Made by a program: the position numbers and the translations under genes. The notes under the pieces are model-generated. The model was given only the letters and a program-made list of their open reading frames with translations, was not told where the DNA came from and searched no databases. From Pseudomonas sp. CC6-YY-74 (GTDB taxonomy: Bacteria; Pseudomonadota; Gammaproteobacteria; Pseudomonadales; Pseudomonadaceae), in the NCBI RefSeq assembly GCF_002025205.1, contig NZ_CP019947.1, positions 3,076,001 through 3,140,000 of the forward strand: 64,000 bases of DNA, written 5' to 3'. Below, piece by piece: positions 19,365 to 30,360 of the stretch (its first letter is position 1; each line of letters opens with the position of its first letter).

Positions 19365-21278
19365 TCAGGATGACAGGTAGGACGAGCGAGTCAGGCCCAG
19401 GCGCAGGGCGTCAAGGAACTGGGTGCGCTCGCGGGGGCTGATCTTGGCGCTGGCAACCTTGTCACGGTAGTGAGTCATCAACTCCTCCGGCGACAGGTGC
19501 ACGTAGCGCAGCATGTCCTCGATGGTGTCGTGGGTCTCGATCCCGGCGTGGTACACGCTGCCATCCTGGTTCTGGTAGATGTTCACCGAGTCGGTGTCGC
19601 CGAACAGGTTGTGCATGTCGCCGAGAATTTCCTGGTAGGCACCGACCAGGAAGATCCCCAGCAGATAATCCTCACCCTCGCGCACTTCGTGCACCGGCAG
19701 GCTGGTTTCGATGCTCTGCTCGTCGACGTACTGACGGATCTTGCCGTCTGAGTCGCAGGTCAGGTCTTGCAGCACCGCACGGCGCATGGGTTCTTCGTCC
19801 AGGCGGTTAAGCGGCAGGATCGGCAGCACCTGGCCGATGGCCCAGGTGTCGGGCAGACTCTGGAACACCGAGAAGTTGCAGATGTACTTGTCCGCCAGCT
19901 TGTCGTTGAGCTCGTCGAGCACCTGACGGTGCGAGCGCTGACGCGCCTTGAGCGAGTTGTGCAGGCGCCGGCACAGGGCGAAATAGCACTGTTCGCCCAG
20001 GGCCTTCTCGACCAGGCTGATCTTGCCATCGGCATACTGGCTGGCGATATCGCTCATGTAGTGAGTGGCGCGCCAGTAGGTCTCGGTGACCATCTCGATA
20101 TCGGTCGGGCCAAGCAGCTCGACCAGGTATTGCACGGTTTCCGGCAGGCTGGTGACATCTTCGATCTGCGGGATCTGGTCGTTGTGTTTCTCCACGTCGG
20201 TGACCTGCACTACCAGCATGGCGTGGTGCGCGGTCAGCGAGCGGCCGCTCTCGGAGAAGATGTGCGGGTGCGGCAGCTCCTGGGCGTCGCAGAACTCTTT
20301 CAACATGCCGACCACCACACCGGCGTAGTCGTCCATGTCGTAGTTGATCGAGCTGGCGTTGCGCGAGTGGGTGCCGTCGTAGTCGACCCCCAGGCCGCCG
20401 CCGACATCGATATGATCGACCGGCAGACCCAGGCCACGCAGCTCGCCGTAATAACGAATGGCTTCCTTGAAGCCGTGCTGGTAGTCGGCCAGGTTGGCGA
20501 TCTGCGAGCCCATGTGGAAGTGCAGCAGGCGGATGCCCTGATCCAGCTTGGCCGCGCGGAAGCGCTCGACCACCGACAGCAACTGCGCCGCCGACAGACC
20601 GAACTTGGACTTCTCGCCGCCGGTGTCGGCCCACTTGGAAGAGGCCAGCGATGACAGGCGCACGCGCAGGCCGATCTGCGGGGCGACCTTGAGCTCGGCC
20701 GCCTCCTCGATAACCAACTGCACCTCGGATTCTTTCTCGATGACGATAAACACGTTGTGGCCGAGCTTCTGCCCCATCAGCGCCAGCTTGATGAACTCGC
20801 GGTCCTTGTAGCCATTGCAGACGATAGTGCCGCCCTTAGGCGCTAACGCTAATACGGCCATCAGCTCGGGCTTGGAGCCGGCTTCCAGGCCGATGGAGAC
20901 GTTCTGCGTGGCGATGATGTTCTCGATCACCGCTTCCTGCTGGTTGACCTTGATCGGGTACAGGGCGGTGTAGCAGCTCTGGTAGTCCAGCCGCGCGATG
21001 TTGGCGTCGAAGGCACCGGTCAACTGGCGCACGCGGTCCTGCAGGATGTCCGGAAAGCGCACCAACAGCGGCAGGCTGAGGCCAGTCTGGCGCAACTCAT
21101 CGATCTGTGCCGACAGGTCGAAGGGCGTGCTGTCGGGGCCATTCGGGCGAACTTCGACGCGGCCCTGGTCATTGATCGCGAAATAACCCGCGCCCCAATG
21201 GCGGATACCGTAGACGCTGCGACTGTCCGCTACTGTCCACTGGCTGCCGTCATCTTTGCGTGTGCGTCGTGCAGACAT
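19365..21278 (-). CDS. speA: Biosynthetic arginine decarboxylase
   Basis: A 637-residue PLP enzyme converting arginine to agmatine, the first step of the agmatine route to putrescine. The family length is matched. The PLP lysine is in ALYPIKVNQ (Lys110), and the C-terminal region carries the [10 protein letters not shown] segment typical of fold-III decarboxylases. AAGGGAG lies upstream of the ATG. It is a single gene on the minus strand, followed upstream by yciH, an order shared with other Pseudomonas. Confidence 0.96.
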   Translation of the reverse strand: MSARRTRKDDGSQWTVADSRSVYGIRHWGAGYFAINDQGRVEVRPNGPDSTPFDLSAQIDELRQTGLSLPLLVRFPDILQDRVRQLTGAFDANIARLDYQSCYTALYPIKVNQQEAVIENIIATQNVSIGLEAGSKPELMAVLALAPKGGTIVCNGYKDREFIKLALMGQKLGHNVFIVIEKESEVQLVIEEAAELKVAPQIGLRVRLSSLASSKWADTGGEKSKFGLSAAQLLSVVERFRAAKLDQGIRLLHFHMGSQIANLADYQHGFKEAIRYYGELRGLGLPVDHIDVGGGLGVDYDGTHSRNASSINYDMDDYAGVVVGMLKEFCDAQELPHPHIFSESGRSLTAHHAMLVVQVTDVEKHNDQIPQIEDVTSLPETVQYLVELLGPTDIEMVTETYWRATHYMSDIASQYADGKISLVEKALGEQCYFALCRRLHNSLKARQRSHRQVLDELNDKLADKYICNFSVFQSLPDTWAIGQVLPILPLNRLDEEPMRRAVLQDLTCDSDGKIRQYVDEQSIETSLPVHEVREGEDYLLGIFLVGAYQEILGDMHNLFGDTDSVNIYQNQDGSVYHAGIETHDTIEDMLRYVHLSPEELMTHYRDKVASAKISPRERTQFLDALRLGLTRSSYLSS

Positions 21279-21404
21279 CGAGGTCTCCCTTGCTGGCGAT
21301 TGAAGCCCCGGATCAAGCGGGGCCCGTGCAGATTAAAGTCTGGAAATGACGATTACCCGGCGATGGACTGGCCATCTGCCGGGGAAGTTTAGAAAACCTG
21401 GGGG

Positions 21405-21776
21405 TCAGCCGCCGGATTTTTTGGCTTTGAAGCCATGTTTGAGCAGTTCTTCAAGCAACAGTTCGACGTGATCGCCCTGAATCTCGATCACCCCATCCTT
21501 CAACGAGCCGCCGCAACCACAGCGTTTCTTCAGGGCGCTGGCCAATTCTTTCAACGGTTCTTCGGCCAGGGCCACGCCACTGACGGTGGTCACCGTCTTG
21601 CCGCCACGGCCTTTGGTTTCGCGGCGCACGCGGGCGATGCCGTCACCGGCAGGAATCAGGGAGTGCTTGCAGATACAGGCATCCACCGGCTGACTGCAGT
21701 CCGGGCAATGCCGGCCGCTGTCGGTGGAATACACCAGGCCGCTGAGGGCGGCGAATGACGAAGCTTTCTTGACCAC
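21405..21776 (-). CDS. yciH: SUI1/YciH translation initiation factor-like protein
   Basis: A 123-residue homologue of eukaryotic eIF1. It starts at a GTG (21776) preceded by GAGGAAAA; this gives the family-typical beginning KKASSFAALSGLVYSTDSGRHCPDC, while the longer frame to 21905 adds unrelated residues. A CPDC..CICK zinc-like cluster lies in the N-terminal half and the SUI1 fold follows (KGRGGKTVTTVSG, CGCGGSLKDGVIEIQGDH). In E. coli YciH affects stringency of start-site choice. Confidence 0.9.
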   Translation of the reverse strand: MVKKASSFAALSGLVYSTDSGRHCPDCSQPVDACICKHSLIPAGDGIARVRRETKGRGGKTVTTVSGVALAEEPLKELASALKKRCGCGGSLKDGVIEIQGDHVELLLEELLKHGFKAKKSGG

Positions 21777-22007
21777 CGGCTTTTCCTCATGTGGGGTCAG
21801 GATAGCGACTGGCCGATATGCATCGACCGCGAAGCCCCACTCTGGCAGGGGCGGCGCACCCGAGCTGGACGGCTCGGGCTTGAAGGGCGCGCAGTGTAAC
21901 GGCAAAGTTGGCGAATGCTAAGAGCAAAGATGCGTCATTAATCGGTGGATTGGCGACGCCGTTCGGGATCCTCCACGGCAACGCTCGAAATACCTGACAA
22001 GGCGCGA

Positions 22008-22102
22008 CCTAGGATGGGTTGGCCGCAGGCATAACCTATCAACACCGCGATTCAGGCAACGCCCAAAGCGCATGGGTATCGCTACGTTCCACCCACCCTA
22101 GG
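22008..22102. repeat. Imperfect inverted repeat at NUDIX gene end
   Basis: CCTAGGATGGGT at 22008 is mirrored by ACCCACCCTAGG ending at 22102 (11 of 12 bases), making a long 95-bp hairpin. It contains a GGGTATCGCT piece, so it looks like a degenerate member of the GTAGGnTGGGTTGAGC family found at 38111 and 61755. Confidence 0.55.
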
Positions 22103-22104
22103 TT

Positions 22105-22641
22105 CTACGCCCTGGTGGCCAAGTAGCGCTCGAGCGCCGCCAGCGAATCGGGACAGTAGGGCTTGCACTGGGTATCAGCCAAGGCCGCGTCGATCGACAT
22201 GAAACGCGCCTCCAGCACTTCCTCCGGTTGCAACACCAGCGCGGCATCGGACACCGCCGAGTAAGCCCGGCACCACAAACGGCTTTCCGGTGCGTCGTAG
22301 AGAAAATGTGCATGCTCGACCAGCACCACATCCTCGATACCCAGCTCTTCGGCCAGCTCGCGAGCAGCAGACTCGGCGTAACGCTCCCCCTCCAGCACCA
22401 TGCCACCGGCGGCCACATCCCAATAGCCCGGGTACAACGCCTTGCTCAGGGTACGCCGGTGCACACACAACTCACCGGCCGAGTTGAACAGCAGGATGTA
22501 GGTGCCACGACCAATCAACCGGCGTTCGCGCAACTCGGCGCGCAAGACACCACCCAGCGGCCGATCCTGTTCGTCGACCCAGGCGATCAGCTCGGCATCG
22601 GAGGCGGCGCGGTGCGCCACCTCGGCGGCGGTAATAGCCAT
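22105..22641 (-). CDS. NUDIX hydrolase (YfcD type)
   Basis: A 178-residue NUDIX pyrophosphohydrolase. The Nudix box is complete: G80, E86, R94-E95 and E98-E99 in GGMVLEGE..RELAEELG, which binds Mg2+ and the diphosphate. The region WVDEQDRPLGGVLRAELRE resembles YfcD and isopentenyl-diphosphate isomerase relatives, but no isomerase claim is made. It starts 3 bp after the stop of the DUF2333 gene on the same strand, so the two are probably cotranscribed. The substrate is unknown. Confidence 0.9.
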   Translation of the reverse strand: MAITAAEVAHRAASDAELIAWVDEQDRPLGGVLRAELRERRLIGRGTYILLFNSAGELCVHRRTLSKALYPGYWDVAAGGMVLEGERYAESAARELAEELGIEDVVLVEHAHFLYDAPESRLWCRAYSAVSDAALVLQPEEVLEARFMSIDAALADTQCKPYCPDSLAALERYLATRA

Positions 22642-22644
22642 TAC

Positions 22645-23712
22645 CTAGCCCTGCGACAGCAGTTGACGCAGATCGATGAGCCCGGCGTTGGCCCGCGAAA
22701 TATAGTTGGCCATCACCAACGAATGGTTGGCCAGCAGACCATAGCCACTGCCATTGAGGATCATCGGACTCCACAGGGTTTCCTGCGCGGCCTCCAGCTC
22801 GCGGATCACCTGACGCAGGCTGACGGTGGCGTTCTTCTTCACCAGGACATCGGCGAAATCCACTTCGATGGCGCGCAGCAGATGCGACAGCGCCCAGGCC
22901 TGGCCACGGGCTTCGTAGAACACGTTGTCGATCTGCATCCACGGCGTCTCGTAAGCACCCTCGTTGACATGCACCGCCTGGCCTTCAACCGCATCTTTCA
23001 GACCGGTTTCGGTGTTCAGGCGCACCTGACCGACGCTGGCAGACAAGCGCTGCGACAGCGAGCCCAGACGGGTCGCGGCATCGCCCAGCCAGGCGTTGAG
23101 GTTATCGGCACGGGTATAGAACTGCGCGTTCGACTTGCTTGGGTCGCCCAGCCGGGTCAAATAGCGATCGAGTGATTTGATCGCTTCGCGATACTCCGCC
23201 TCGGATGCCGGCAGTGCCCAGCTCTTGTTGTCGAAGTGGAAGCGTGGCTCGGCCTTGGCCAGGTCCGGATCTTCGGTGGACTGCGACTGCGAGCGGGTGA
23301 AGTCCTTGCGCAGGGCGCGCGCCATGTCACGCACCTGCACCAGCACACCAAATTCCCAGCTCGGCATATTGTCCAGCCACAGCCCCGGCGGGGCGAGATC
23401 GTTGGACAGGTAACCGCCCGGCTTATCCAGCAAGGTGCTGGCGACATGCTTCAGGGTGGCCGCCGTGGTGTAGCCATTGACCATCTGGTGCTGCGCGCCT
23501 TGTGCCGCGGCCTGGGCGCGCTGCTGCACCGGAAATTGCTCCGGTTCCTGACTCCAGTACCAGCCGACCACCAGCGCCAGCAACAGGTAGAGGCCGAGCA
23601 AGCCGCCTATGGTGCGGCTGAGCCAGCCACCTCCCAGGTAACTGCGCACGTTATCCACAGAGTCATCGACGCTGTCGCGCGCGCCTGCAGTGCGTTTTTT
23701 CCAGTCCAGCAT
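22645..23712 (-). CDS. DUF2333 family membrane-anchored protein
   Basis: A 355-residue protein with one N-terminal transmembrane helix (about residues 33-52) and a long, helix-rich periplasmic part. The neighbour order (NUDIX, DUF2333, gcbA) and the sequence near the helix match DUF2333 proteins of Pseudomonas. AAAGGAC precedes the ATG. The function is unknown; no catalytic motif is visible. Confidence 0.82.
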   Translation of the reverse strand: MLDWKKRTAGARDSVDDSVDNVRSYLGGGWLSRTIGGLLGLYLLLALVVGWYWSQEPEQFPVQQRAQAAAQGAQHQMVNGYTTAATLKHVASTLLDKPGGYLSNDLAPPGLWLDNMPSWEFGVLVQVRDMARALRKDFTRSQSQSTEDPDLAKAEPRFHFDNKSWALPASEAEYREAIKSLDRYLTRLGDPSKSNAQFYTRADNLNAWLGDAATRLGSLSQRLSASVGQVRLNTETGLKDAVEGQAVHVNEGAYETPWMQIDNVFYEARGQAWALSHLLRAIEVDFADVLVKKNATVSLRQVIRELEAAQETLWSPMILNGSGYGLLANHSLVMANYISRANAGLIDLRQLLSQG

Positions 23713-23981
23713 GGCAATGTCCTTTATCTACGGCATTTGGCTGTTCGACCACAACCCTACACCCAAGGTTGCGCAATCGCCTCGCACTATAAATGAAGCG
23801 TAGGCCGATGCGCAGCGCTGGGCAGTAAACTTGCCGTCGCTGAAACTCCCGGCCCGCGTGACGATCAATGTGACCGAAGGCTCACGCTGATAGATCGGTG
23901 GTACTGCCGAGCAAAACAGCAGTGATAGCATGGAGCCACCAAGGAAGACTGTTTCCTCCGCCCTCCACCGGAATCCGGGCC

Positions 23982-25601
23982 ATGACCGAGCACGAAGACC
24001 CCAGTCTCGACCGACTCAAGCAGCACTTTGCCCAGCGCGTGATTCATCAGGCGCGACAGACCCTGGAAATCTGGCAACGCCTGCAACGCAATGAGTGGAA
24101 CGAGCGCGGCATGCACGAACTGCGCGATGCCACCCTGCTGCTGCAACGCTACGCCGAGCGTTTCGAGCAGGCCGAGCACCGCCAACTGGCCCGGAGCATT
24201 GGCAATTGCCTGCAGGCGATCACGAACAATCGTGGCCGCCTCAACAGCGAACTGATCAGCGAACTCAACCAGCTTATGCAACGCCTGTCGCGCACCGGAC
24301 TGCGTCACGGTGACAGCTTCGGGCAAACCGTGCTGCCGCCGCTGCGCAAACCGGTGTACCTGGCCCTGCAACATCTCGAGCGGGCCGAGCGCCTGGCGCA
24401 GCAGCTGGGGTACTTCGGCATGACCGCGCTACCACTGGACAGCGCCAACGCCTTTCGCGCGGCGATGCTCGAGCGTCACCCGGCCGCCATCCTCATGGAC
24501 GTGGACTTCTCCGGCCCCGGAGCCGGCTTGCAACTGGCCCAAGCGGTGCAGCAAGACCTGGAAGAGAAGATTCCCCTGTTGTTCTACAGCCACCTGGACA
24601 CCGACATGCCGGCCCGCCTGGCGGCGGTGCGCGCTGGCGGCCAGGAGTTTTTCACCGGCACCCTGGACGCCTCCAGCCTGCTCGAACGCATCGAAGTGCT
24701 CGCCCATGTGGCGCAGTACGAACCCTACAAAGTGCTGATCGTCGACGACTCGCGCGCCCAGGCCACCTATACCGAACGGGCGCTCAACAGCGCCGGAATC
24801 CTCACCCGCACGCTGATCGAACCGATCCAGACGATGACCGAGCTGGCCGAATTCCAGCCAGACCTGATCATTCTCGACATGTACATGCCGGACTGCAACG
24901 GCACCGAACTGGCCAAGGTGATCCGCCACAACGACCGCTACGTCAGCGTGCCGATCATCTACCTGTCTGCCGAAGACGACCTCGACAAGCAGCTCGACGC
25001 CATGAGTGAGGGCGGCGACGACTTCCTCACCAAACCGATCAAGCCGCGTCACCTGATCGCCACCGTGCGCAACCGCGCCGCCCGCGCGCGCAACCTCAAG
25101 GCGCGCATGGTGCGCGACAGCCTCACCGGCCTGTACAACCACACCCACTGCCTGCAATTGCTCGAAGATGCGCGCTGCCGCGCCCAGCGTGATCAGCAGC
25201 CGCTGAGCTTCGCCATGCTCGATATCGACTTCTTCAAGAAGGTCAACGACAACTATGGCCACCCCATGGGCGACCGGGTGATCAAGAGCCTGGCCCTGTT
25301 CCTCAAGCAGCGCCTGCGCAAGAGCGACCACATCGGCCGCTACGGCGGCGAAGAGTTCGCCGTGGTCATGCCCAACACCAACGCCCAAGCCGCCTACCAG
25401 GTGCTCGACGAGATTCGCCGGCGCTTCGCCGAGATCCACTACCCGGCGCAGCCGCTCGATCTGTCCTGCACCTTCAGCGGCGGCATCGCTCAACTGCAGG
25501 GCGAGATGAGCAGCCAAACCCTGACCCAGCACGCCGACGAGGCGCTCTACGTGGCCAAGCACGGCGGGCGCAATCGGGTCGAAGTGTTCAACCCTGACTG
25601 A
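23982..25601 (+). CDS. gcbA: Response-regulator diguanylate cyclase GcbA
   Basis: A 539-residue cytoplasmic protein. The start at 23982 leaves out a non-conserved upstream extension. Domains in order: a helical Hpt-like region (about 1-115), a degenerate receiver (about 125-240), a canonical receiver (about 245-365, VLIVDDSRA and phospho-Asp in LIILDMYMPD) and a GGDEF domain with active GGEEF and I-site RKSD. This layout and the position between DUF2333 and an MCP gene match GcbA (AdcA) of P. fluorescens and P. aeruginosa, which promotes initial attachment and affects biofilm dispersal. The first receiver lacks the usual acidic pair, so it is probably structural. Confidence 0.88.
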   Translation: MTEHEDPSLDRLKQHFAQRVIHQARQTLEIWQRLQRNEWNERGMHELRDATLLLQRYAERFEQAEHRQLARSIGNCLQAITNNRGRLNSELISELNQLMQRLSRTGLRHGDSFGQTVLPPLRKPVYLALQHLERAERLAQQLGYFGMTALPLDSANAFRAAMLERHPAAILMDVDFSGPGAGLQLAQAVQQDLEEKIPLLFYSHLDTDMPARLAAVRAGGQEFFTGTLDASSLLERIEVLAHVAQYEPYKVLIVDDSRAQATYTERALNSAGILTRTLIEPIQTMTELAEFQPDLIILDMYMPDCNGTELAKVIRHNDRYVSVPIIYLSAEDDLDKQLDAMSEGGDDFLTKPIKPRHLIATVRNRAARARNLKARMVRDSLTGLYNHTHCLQLLEDARCRAQRDQQPLSFAMLDIDFFKKVNDNYGHPMGDRVIKSLALFLKQRLRKSDHIGRYGGEEFAVVMPNTNAQAAYQVLDEIRRRFAEIHYPAQPLDLSCTFSGGIAQLQGEMSSQTLTQHADEALYVAKHGGRNRVEVFNPD

Positions 25602-25625
25602 GAAGCTGTGAAAAACTGTCGCCTA

Positions 25626-25651
25626 CTGCGGCCGTTTCCCAACGGCCGCAG
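25626..25651. terminator. Hairpin after gcbA
   Basis: CTGCGGCCGTT and AACGGCCGCAG make a perfect 11-bp stem around TCCC, 25 bp after the gcbA stop. No T run follows, so it may be an extragenic palindrome and not an intrinsic terminator. Confidence 0.45.
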
Positions 25652-25856
25652 CGGCGTTGCGCGCCTTGCCGCGAACGCCTGGAGACGCTCTCGCGACGGC
25701 GCTCGATATTTCCACAATCTCTGCGCCAAAATAATCCCTGGGTTACCTGCGCCGTCATAACCCTGTCATGAAAACGCAATAACTTCAGCGACATAGCGGT
25801 TGTGCCCAGACGTCATCGGGTGCACGCCAGCACCCTTCCGTCTGCGGTCGAGTCCT

Positions 25857-27821
25857 ATGCGCCTGAAATCACTTACCAACCTCAATACCCTGCTGCTGGT
25901 CACCGTGTGCGTGGCGCTGGCCGCCACCCTCTGGTGGTCGCAACGCGCCCTGGAGCGCCCTTATCTGCTGATGGAGCGCTATCTGAGCCTGTCCCAGCAG
26001 TTCCAGCGGGAGGCGGCGCGCAACATCCTCGGCTATCTCGGCAGCGGTGACGCCCTGCAGCACAGCGCGGCGCTCCAGGCCTTGGCCAATCTGGCTCCCG
26101 CCATTGCCGAGCTGCCGCCACAGCTGGCCGAGGGGGTGCGCCCCAGCCTGGCCGAGCTGCAAAGTTTCAGCGCCAACCAACTGCTCGCCGCCGGCAAGCT
26201 GGCCGGCGACCCTCAGGGCTTGCTGCTGCAGGCCGAGCGCGAGATGGGCAGCGCCCTGGAGCAACTGGCGGACTATGCCGATAGCGGCACCAGCAATGCG
26301 GCGAGCACATACCGCCAGCCATTGTTTGCCGCGGCCCAGCACCTGACCCGTTTGGCCCACGCCCGCGACAAGCTGGTCAGCAGTGGGCGCAGCGAACTGG
26401 CCCGCGACGTCGAACGCGAACTGGCTGCACTCGGCCTGCAGGCTCAAACCCTGGAGGCCCTGCCCTTGCTCGGCGTGGCCGATGACAGCCGCTCTGGCAG
26501 CGATGCCTTTTCCGCCCTGCTGGGCCTCGCCGGCGACAGTGACAGCACGCCAGCAGAAGATCGCGGCATCGCCCTCAAGCGCGACCTGGCCAGCCTGATC
26601 AGTCGCTACCCGAGCGAACTGCAACGCACCCGGCGCCTGATCGAACAGCGCGCCGCCCTGGCCAGCGCCACCCGCAGCCAGGTCGATGGCGTGCAACAGG
26701 CCCTCGCCACCCTGGAGCCAGCCGTGCGCGCCGAACATGGGCGGATCCAGGCTGAAGTGCGCCTGCTCCAGGGCCTGATGATCGGCCTGATTCTGCTGAT
26801 TGCGCTGACCATCGATACCATTCAACGGCGCCTGACCCGAGTTCTCAACCTTCTGGTACCGGCTCTGTCGGCCTGGGCCCAGGGCAATTTCGCCGAGGAC
26901 ATCACGCTCGGCTCACGCACCCGCGAACTGTGCGACATCGAGGCATCGCTGAATCGCCTGCGCGCCTATCTGGTCGGCCTGGTCGGCAGCATCCGCCTGC
27001 ATGCCGAACAGGTTGCCGGCTCCAGCCGCACCCTGGCCGACCTCAGCGGCGGCCTGCATGCCGGCGCCGAACGCCAGGCCGGCGATACCGCCCAGATTCG
27101 CGATGCCCTCGGTGATCTGCAGGCGACCATCCAGCAAGTCGCCGGCGATGCCAGTCAGGCAGCCGATGCCAGCCGCGATGCCGACCGCGCTCTGGAACAA
27201 GGCCAGCAGGTGATCGGCCAGAGTCTCAGCGGGCTGCATGCGCTGGTCGGCGAAGTGCAGGACAACGCCCAGGCCATCGAACGCCTGGCCGAGGAAACCG
27301 CAACCATCGGCAATGTGCTGACGGTGATCCGCAGCATCGCCGAGCAAACCAACCTGCTGGCCCTCAACGCCGCCATCGAAGCGGCCCGCGCCGGCGAGGC
27401 TGGACGCGGTTTCGCCGTGGTCGCCGACGAGGTGCGCTCCCTGTCGCAGCGCACCAGCGGTGCCACAGCAGAAATCCAGGAACTGATCGGCCGCCTGCAA
27501 CTGGCCGCCCGACAATCGGTCAGCGCCATGCGGACCCAGGTCGAACACGCCCAGGCCAGCGCCGGCCAGGCCGAGGCGGCCGATGGTGCGCTGGACGAAA
27601 TCATCGCGGCGATTCGTACCATCGCCAGCATGGCCGAGCGCATCGCCGACGCCACCGCCCAGCAGAGCGGCGCGGTCAGCGAGATTCGCGGCCACAGCGA
27701 GCGCATCCACCAACTCGGCGGCGACAACCTGGTGCGCATCGGCGAAGGCCGTCAGCAAGGCGATCGGCTGCTGCAGGTGGGTGACCAGTTGCACACCGCG
27801 GTCCAGGCGTTTCGCCTGTAA
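25857..27821 (+). CDS. Methyl-accepting chemotaxis protein (CtpL-like)
   Basis: A 654-residue chemoreceptor started at ATG 25857. After a first transmembrane helix (about 10-30) comes a long helical-bundle periplasmic domain to about 300, then a second helix ([15 protein letters not shown]), a HAMP segment and a signalling domain with the conserved [19 protein letters not shown] tip. Its place between gcbA and dsbD matches ctpL of P. aeruginosa, a receptor described for low-phosphate chemotaxis. That function is inferred from synteny and not visible in the sequence. Confidence 0.9.
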   Translation: MRLKSLTNLNTLLLVTVCVALAATLWWSQRALERPYLLMERYLSLSQQFQREAARNILGYLGSGDALQHSAALQALANLAPAIAELPPQLAEGVRPSLAELQSFSANQLLAAGKLAGDPQGLLLQAEREMGSALEQLADYADSGTSNAASTYRQPLFAAAQHLTRLAHARDKLVSSGRSELARDVERELAALGLQAQTLEALPLLGVADDSRSGSDAFSALLGLAGDSDSTPAEDRGIALKRDLASLISRYPSELQRTRRLIEQRAALASATRSQVDGVQQALATLEPAVRAEHGRIQAEVRLLQGLMIGLILLIALTIDTIQRRLTRVLNLLVPALSAWAQGNFAEDITLGSRTRELCDIEASLNRLRAYLVGLVGSIRLHAEQVAGSSRTLADLSGGLHAGAERQAGDTAQIRDALGDLQATIQQVAGDASQAADASRDADRALEQGQQVIGQSLSGLHALVGEVQDNAQAIERLAEETATIGNVLTVIRSIAEQTNLLALNAAIEAARAGEAGRGFAVVADEVRSLSQRTSGATAEIQELIGRLQLAARQSVSAMRTQVEHAQASAGQAEAADGALDEIIAAIRTIASMAERIADATAQQSGAVSEIRGHSERIHQLGGDNLVRIGEGRQQGDRLLQVGDQLHTAVQAFRL

Positions 27822-27991
27822 CAGACCAGGCAAGGCGCCCGACCGACTAGCCGCGACCATCTGTCGCAGGCGCGCCATACCAGCGTGATTGCCGGCCATT
27901 GAGGCGCCTGACAAGACCGCTTACAGCCTGGCCCTGACGCTGGGGCGCCAGCTTGGTTATGATGCACTCACTTCCGACCCGCGAGACCGCC

Positions 27992-29773
27992 ATGCGCCGC
28001 TTGCTCTACCTGATCCTGCTGCTGGTTGCCCTGCCCGCCGGCGCTGGCCTGTTCGATAACCGCCCCGCCCCGGCGCCGCTGGGCGCGGCGCTGAATAACA
28101 GCGCAGATTTCCTCCCCGTACGCGAGGCGTTCAGGCTCAGCCTGATCGACAGCTCGAGCGACTCGATCAAACTGCGCTTCGTCGCTGCCGAGGGCTACTA
28201 CCTCTACAAACACCGCTTCCAATTCAGCAGTGAGCCGGCCGATATTGACCTGGCCGCCGCGCAACTGCCGGCCGGCAAGGCCAAGGTCGACGAATACTTC
28301 GGCGATGTCGAGGTGTACTACGGCGTGCTGGATGTCGAGCTGCCACTGGATAATCCGGACAACCGCCCATTCAATCTCAACGTCAGCTACCAGGGCTGCG
28401 CCGACCAGGGCCTGTGTTACCCGCCGGAAACCGAGCAGCTGAAGATTGCCGGCGGCGTGCCTGCCCCCAGCGCCACGCCGGGCACACCCGACGCCACAGG
28501 CAACAGCTGGAGCTGGAGCGATCTGGCCCTGTTCTTCTTGGCGGGGCTGGGCCTGACCTTTACCCCGTGCGTCTTGCCGATGCTGCCGATCCTCTCCGGC
28601 GTGGTGTTGCGCGGCCAGGTTGGCGGCCTGCGCAGCTTCAGCCTGTCGCTGGCCTACGTGCTACCGATGGCGGCCTGCTTCGCCGTGCTTGGCGCCCTGA
28701 TGGGGGTCTTCGGCGCCGGCCTCAACCTGCAGGCGCGCCTGCAGTCGGCCTGGATTCTGGTGCCCTTCGCCGCCTTCTTCGCCCTGTTCGCCCTGGCCAT
28801 GTTCGGCGTCTACGAACTGCGCCTGCCACGCCGTTTCAGCGAACCATTGGACCGCCTGGCCGGCAAGACCCGCGGCGGCTCCCACGCTAACGCTGCGGTG
28901 CTTGGCGTGCTCTCCAGCCTGCTGGTGTCGCCCTGCGTGTCGGCCCCCCTGGTCGGCGCCCTGCTCTATATCAGTGCCAGCGGCGACGCGCTGGGCGGCG
29001 GCTTGAAACTGTTCGCCCTGGGCTTGGGCATGGGCGCCCCACTGGTGCTGTTCGCCACCGGAGGTGGCGCCCTGCTGCCAAAGTCAGGCACCTGGATGGT
29101 CGGCGTGCGCAACGCTTTCGGCGTCCTACTGCTCGGCGTGGCCATCTGGCTGCTCGAACGGGTGCTGCCCGGCCAGCTGTCCCTGGCACTCTGGGGCCTG
29201 CTCGCCGGCGGCGTGGCGCTGTTTCTCGGCGCCCTGGAACTCGGGCCGAAAACCCACAAGCAGAAACTCGGCCAGCTGGCCGGCCTGGCGCTGCTGGTCT
29301 ACGCCCTGGCCGCCTGGACCGGCGCCCTGCAAGGCCAGAACGATCCATTGCGCCCACTCGGACGCATGCCACTGGCCAGCAACTCAAGCGAACGACTGGA
29401 ACCAAGCAGCTGGCAGACCATCAGCAGCCCGGCCGAGTTGGACGCGGCCTTTACCGCCGCGCAAAGCGCAGGGAAACCGCTGATGCTCGACTGGTACGCC
29501 GACTGGTGCATCAGCTGCAAGGTAATCGAGCGCGAAGTGCTAACCGCCGCGCAAGTCGCCAGCCAACTGGGCGACTACCGCCTGGTGCGCTTCGACATCA
29601 CCGAGAGCAGCCCGGCCCAGCGCGCCCTGCTCGATCGCTACCAACTGTTTGGCCCCCCGGCGATCCTGTTGTTCGATGCCAAGGGTGACGAATGGCAGGA
29701 CCTGCGCGTGGTCGGTGAAATCGACGCGGCAGACTTCGCCACTCGCCTCAACCAGGCAAGCGAACGTTTCTAA
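27992..29773 (+). CDS. dsbD: Thiol:disulfide interchange protein DsbD
   Basis: A 593-residue inner-membrane reductase that carries electrons from cytoplasmic thioredoxin to periplasmic DsbC/DsbG and cytochrome maturation. A signal peptide is followed by a periplasmic alpha domain with the pair GCADQGLCYPP, an eight-helix beta domain with its two key cysteines (TFTPCVLPM and LVSPCVSAP), and a C-terminal thioredoxin-like domain with DWCISC. All six functional cysteines are present. The start at 27992 gives a clean signal peptide; the longer frame adds 13 residues. Confidence 0.95.
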   Translation: MRRLLYLILLLVALPAGAGLFDNRPAPAPLGAALNNSADFLPVREAFRLSLIDSSSDSIKLRFVAAEGYYLYKHRFQFSSEPADIDLAAAQLPAGKAKVDEYFGDVEVYYGVLDVELPLDNPDNRPFNLNVSYQGCADQGLCYPPETEQLKIAGGVPAPSATPGTPDATGNSWSWSDLALFFLAGLGLTFTPCVLPMLPILSGVVLRGQVGGLRSFSLSLAYVLPMAACFAVLGALMGVFGAGLNLQARLQSAWILVPFAAFFALFALAMFGVYELRLPRRFSEPLDRLAGKTRGGSHANAAVLGVLSSLLVSPCVSAPLVGALLYISASGDALGGGLKLFALGLGMGAPLVLFATGGGALLPKSGTWMVGVRNAFGVLLLGVAIWLLERVLPGQLSLALWGLLAGGVALFLGALELGPKTHKQKLGQLAGLALLVYALAAWTGALQGQNDPLRPLGRMPLASNSSERLEPSSWQTISSPAELDAAFTAAQSAGKPLMLDWYADWCISCKVIEREVLTAAQVASQLGDYRLVRFDITESSPAQRALLDRYQLFGPPAILLFDAKGDEWQDLRVVGEIDAADFATRLNQASERF

Positions 29774-29894
29774 CGCCCACCGCCGCATGAATGACGCAAA
29801 CTACCGCCATCGTGTCGACTACTGCTGGTAACTGGACAGCCTTGCGCCGTCTCCGGCATAGTCCGCCAGTGCAAACAACAAGGAACACCGGATC

Positions 29895-30338
29895 ATGGCC
29901 ACCCTACTGGTGCTGCACGGCCCCAATCTCAATTTGCTCGGTACCCGCGAACCGGGCGTCTATGGCGCCACCACCCTGGAACAGATCAATCTCGACCTGG
30001 AGCGCCGCGCCCGCGAGGCTGGCCATCATCTGCTCTACCTGCAAAGCAATGCCGAGTACGAGCTGATTGAGCGCATTCACGCCGCAAAAGGCGAAGGTGT
30101 CGACTTTATCCTGATCAATCCCGCCGCTTTCACCCATACCAGCGTCGCATTACGTGACGCATTGCTGGCGGTGAGCATCCCATTCATCGAAGTGCACCTG
30201 TCCAACGTGCATAAACGCGAAGCTTTCCGCCATCACTCCTACTTTTCCGATGTCGCAGTAGGGGTGATCTGCGGTCTTGGCGCCAGCGGATATCGGCTGG
30301 CCCTGGAGGCCGCACTTGAACAACTTGAACAGCCCTGA
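29895..30338 (+). CDS. aroQ: 3-dehydroquinate dehydratase, type II
   Basis: A 147-residue enzyme of the shikimate pathway, converting 3-dehydroquinate to 3-dehydroshikimate. Family marks are [17 protein letters not shown], the catalytic Tyr23, and the conserved [17 protein letters not shown] and [15 protein letters not shown] segments. AAGGA lies upstream. It heads the aroQ-accB-accC run common in gammaproteobacteria; accB follows 22 bp later. Confidence 0.96.
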   Translation: MATLLVLHGPNLNLLGTREPGVYGATTLEQINLDLERRAREAGHHLLYLQSNAEYELIERIHAAKGEGVDFILINPAAFTHTSVALRDALLAVSIPFIEVHLSNVHKREAFRHHSYFSDVAVGVICGLGASGYRLALEAALEQLEQP

Positions 30339-30360
30339 CCTCACTGGGAGTTGAGCCACT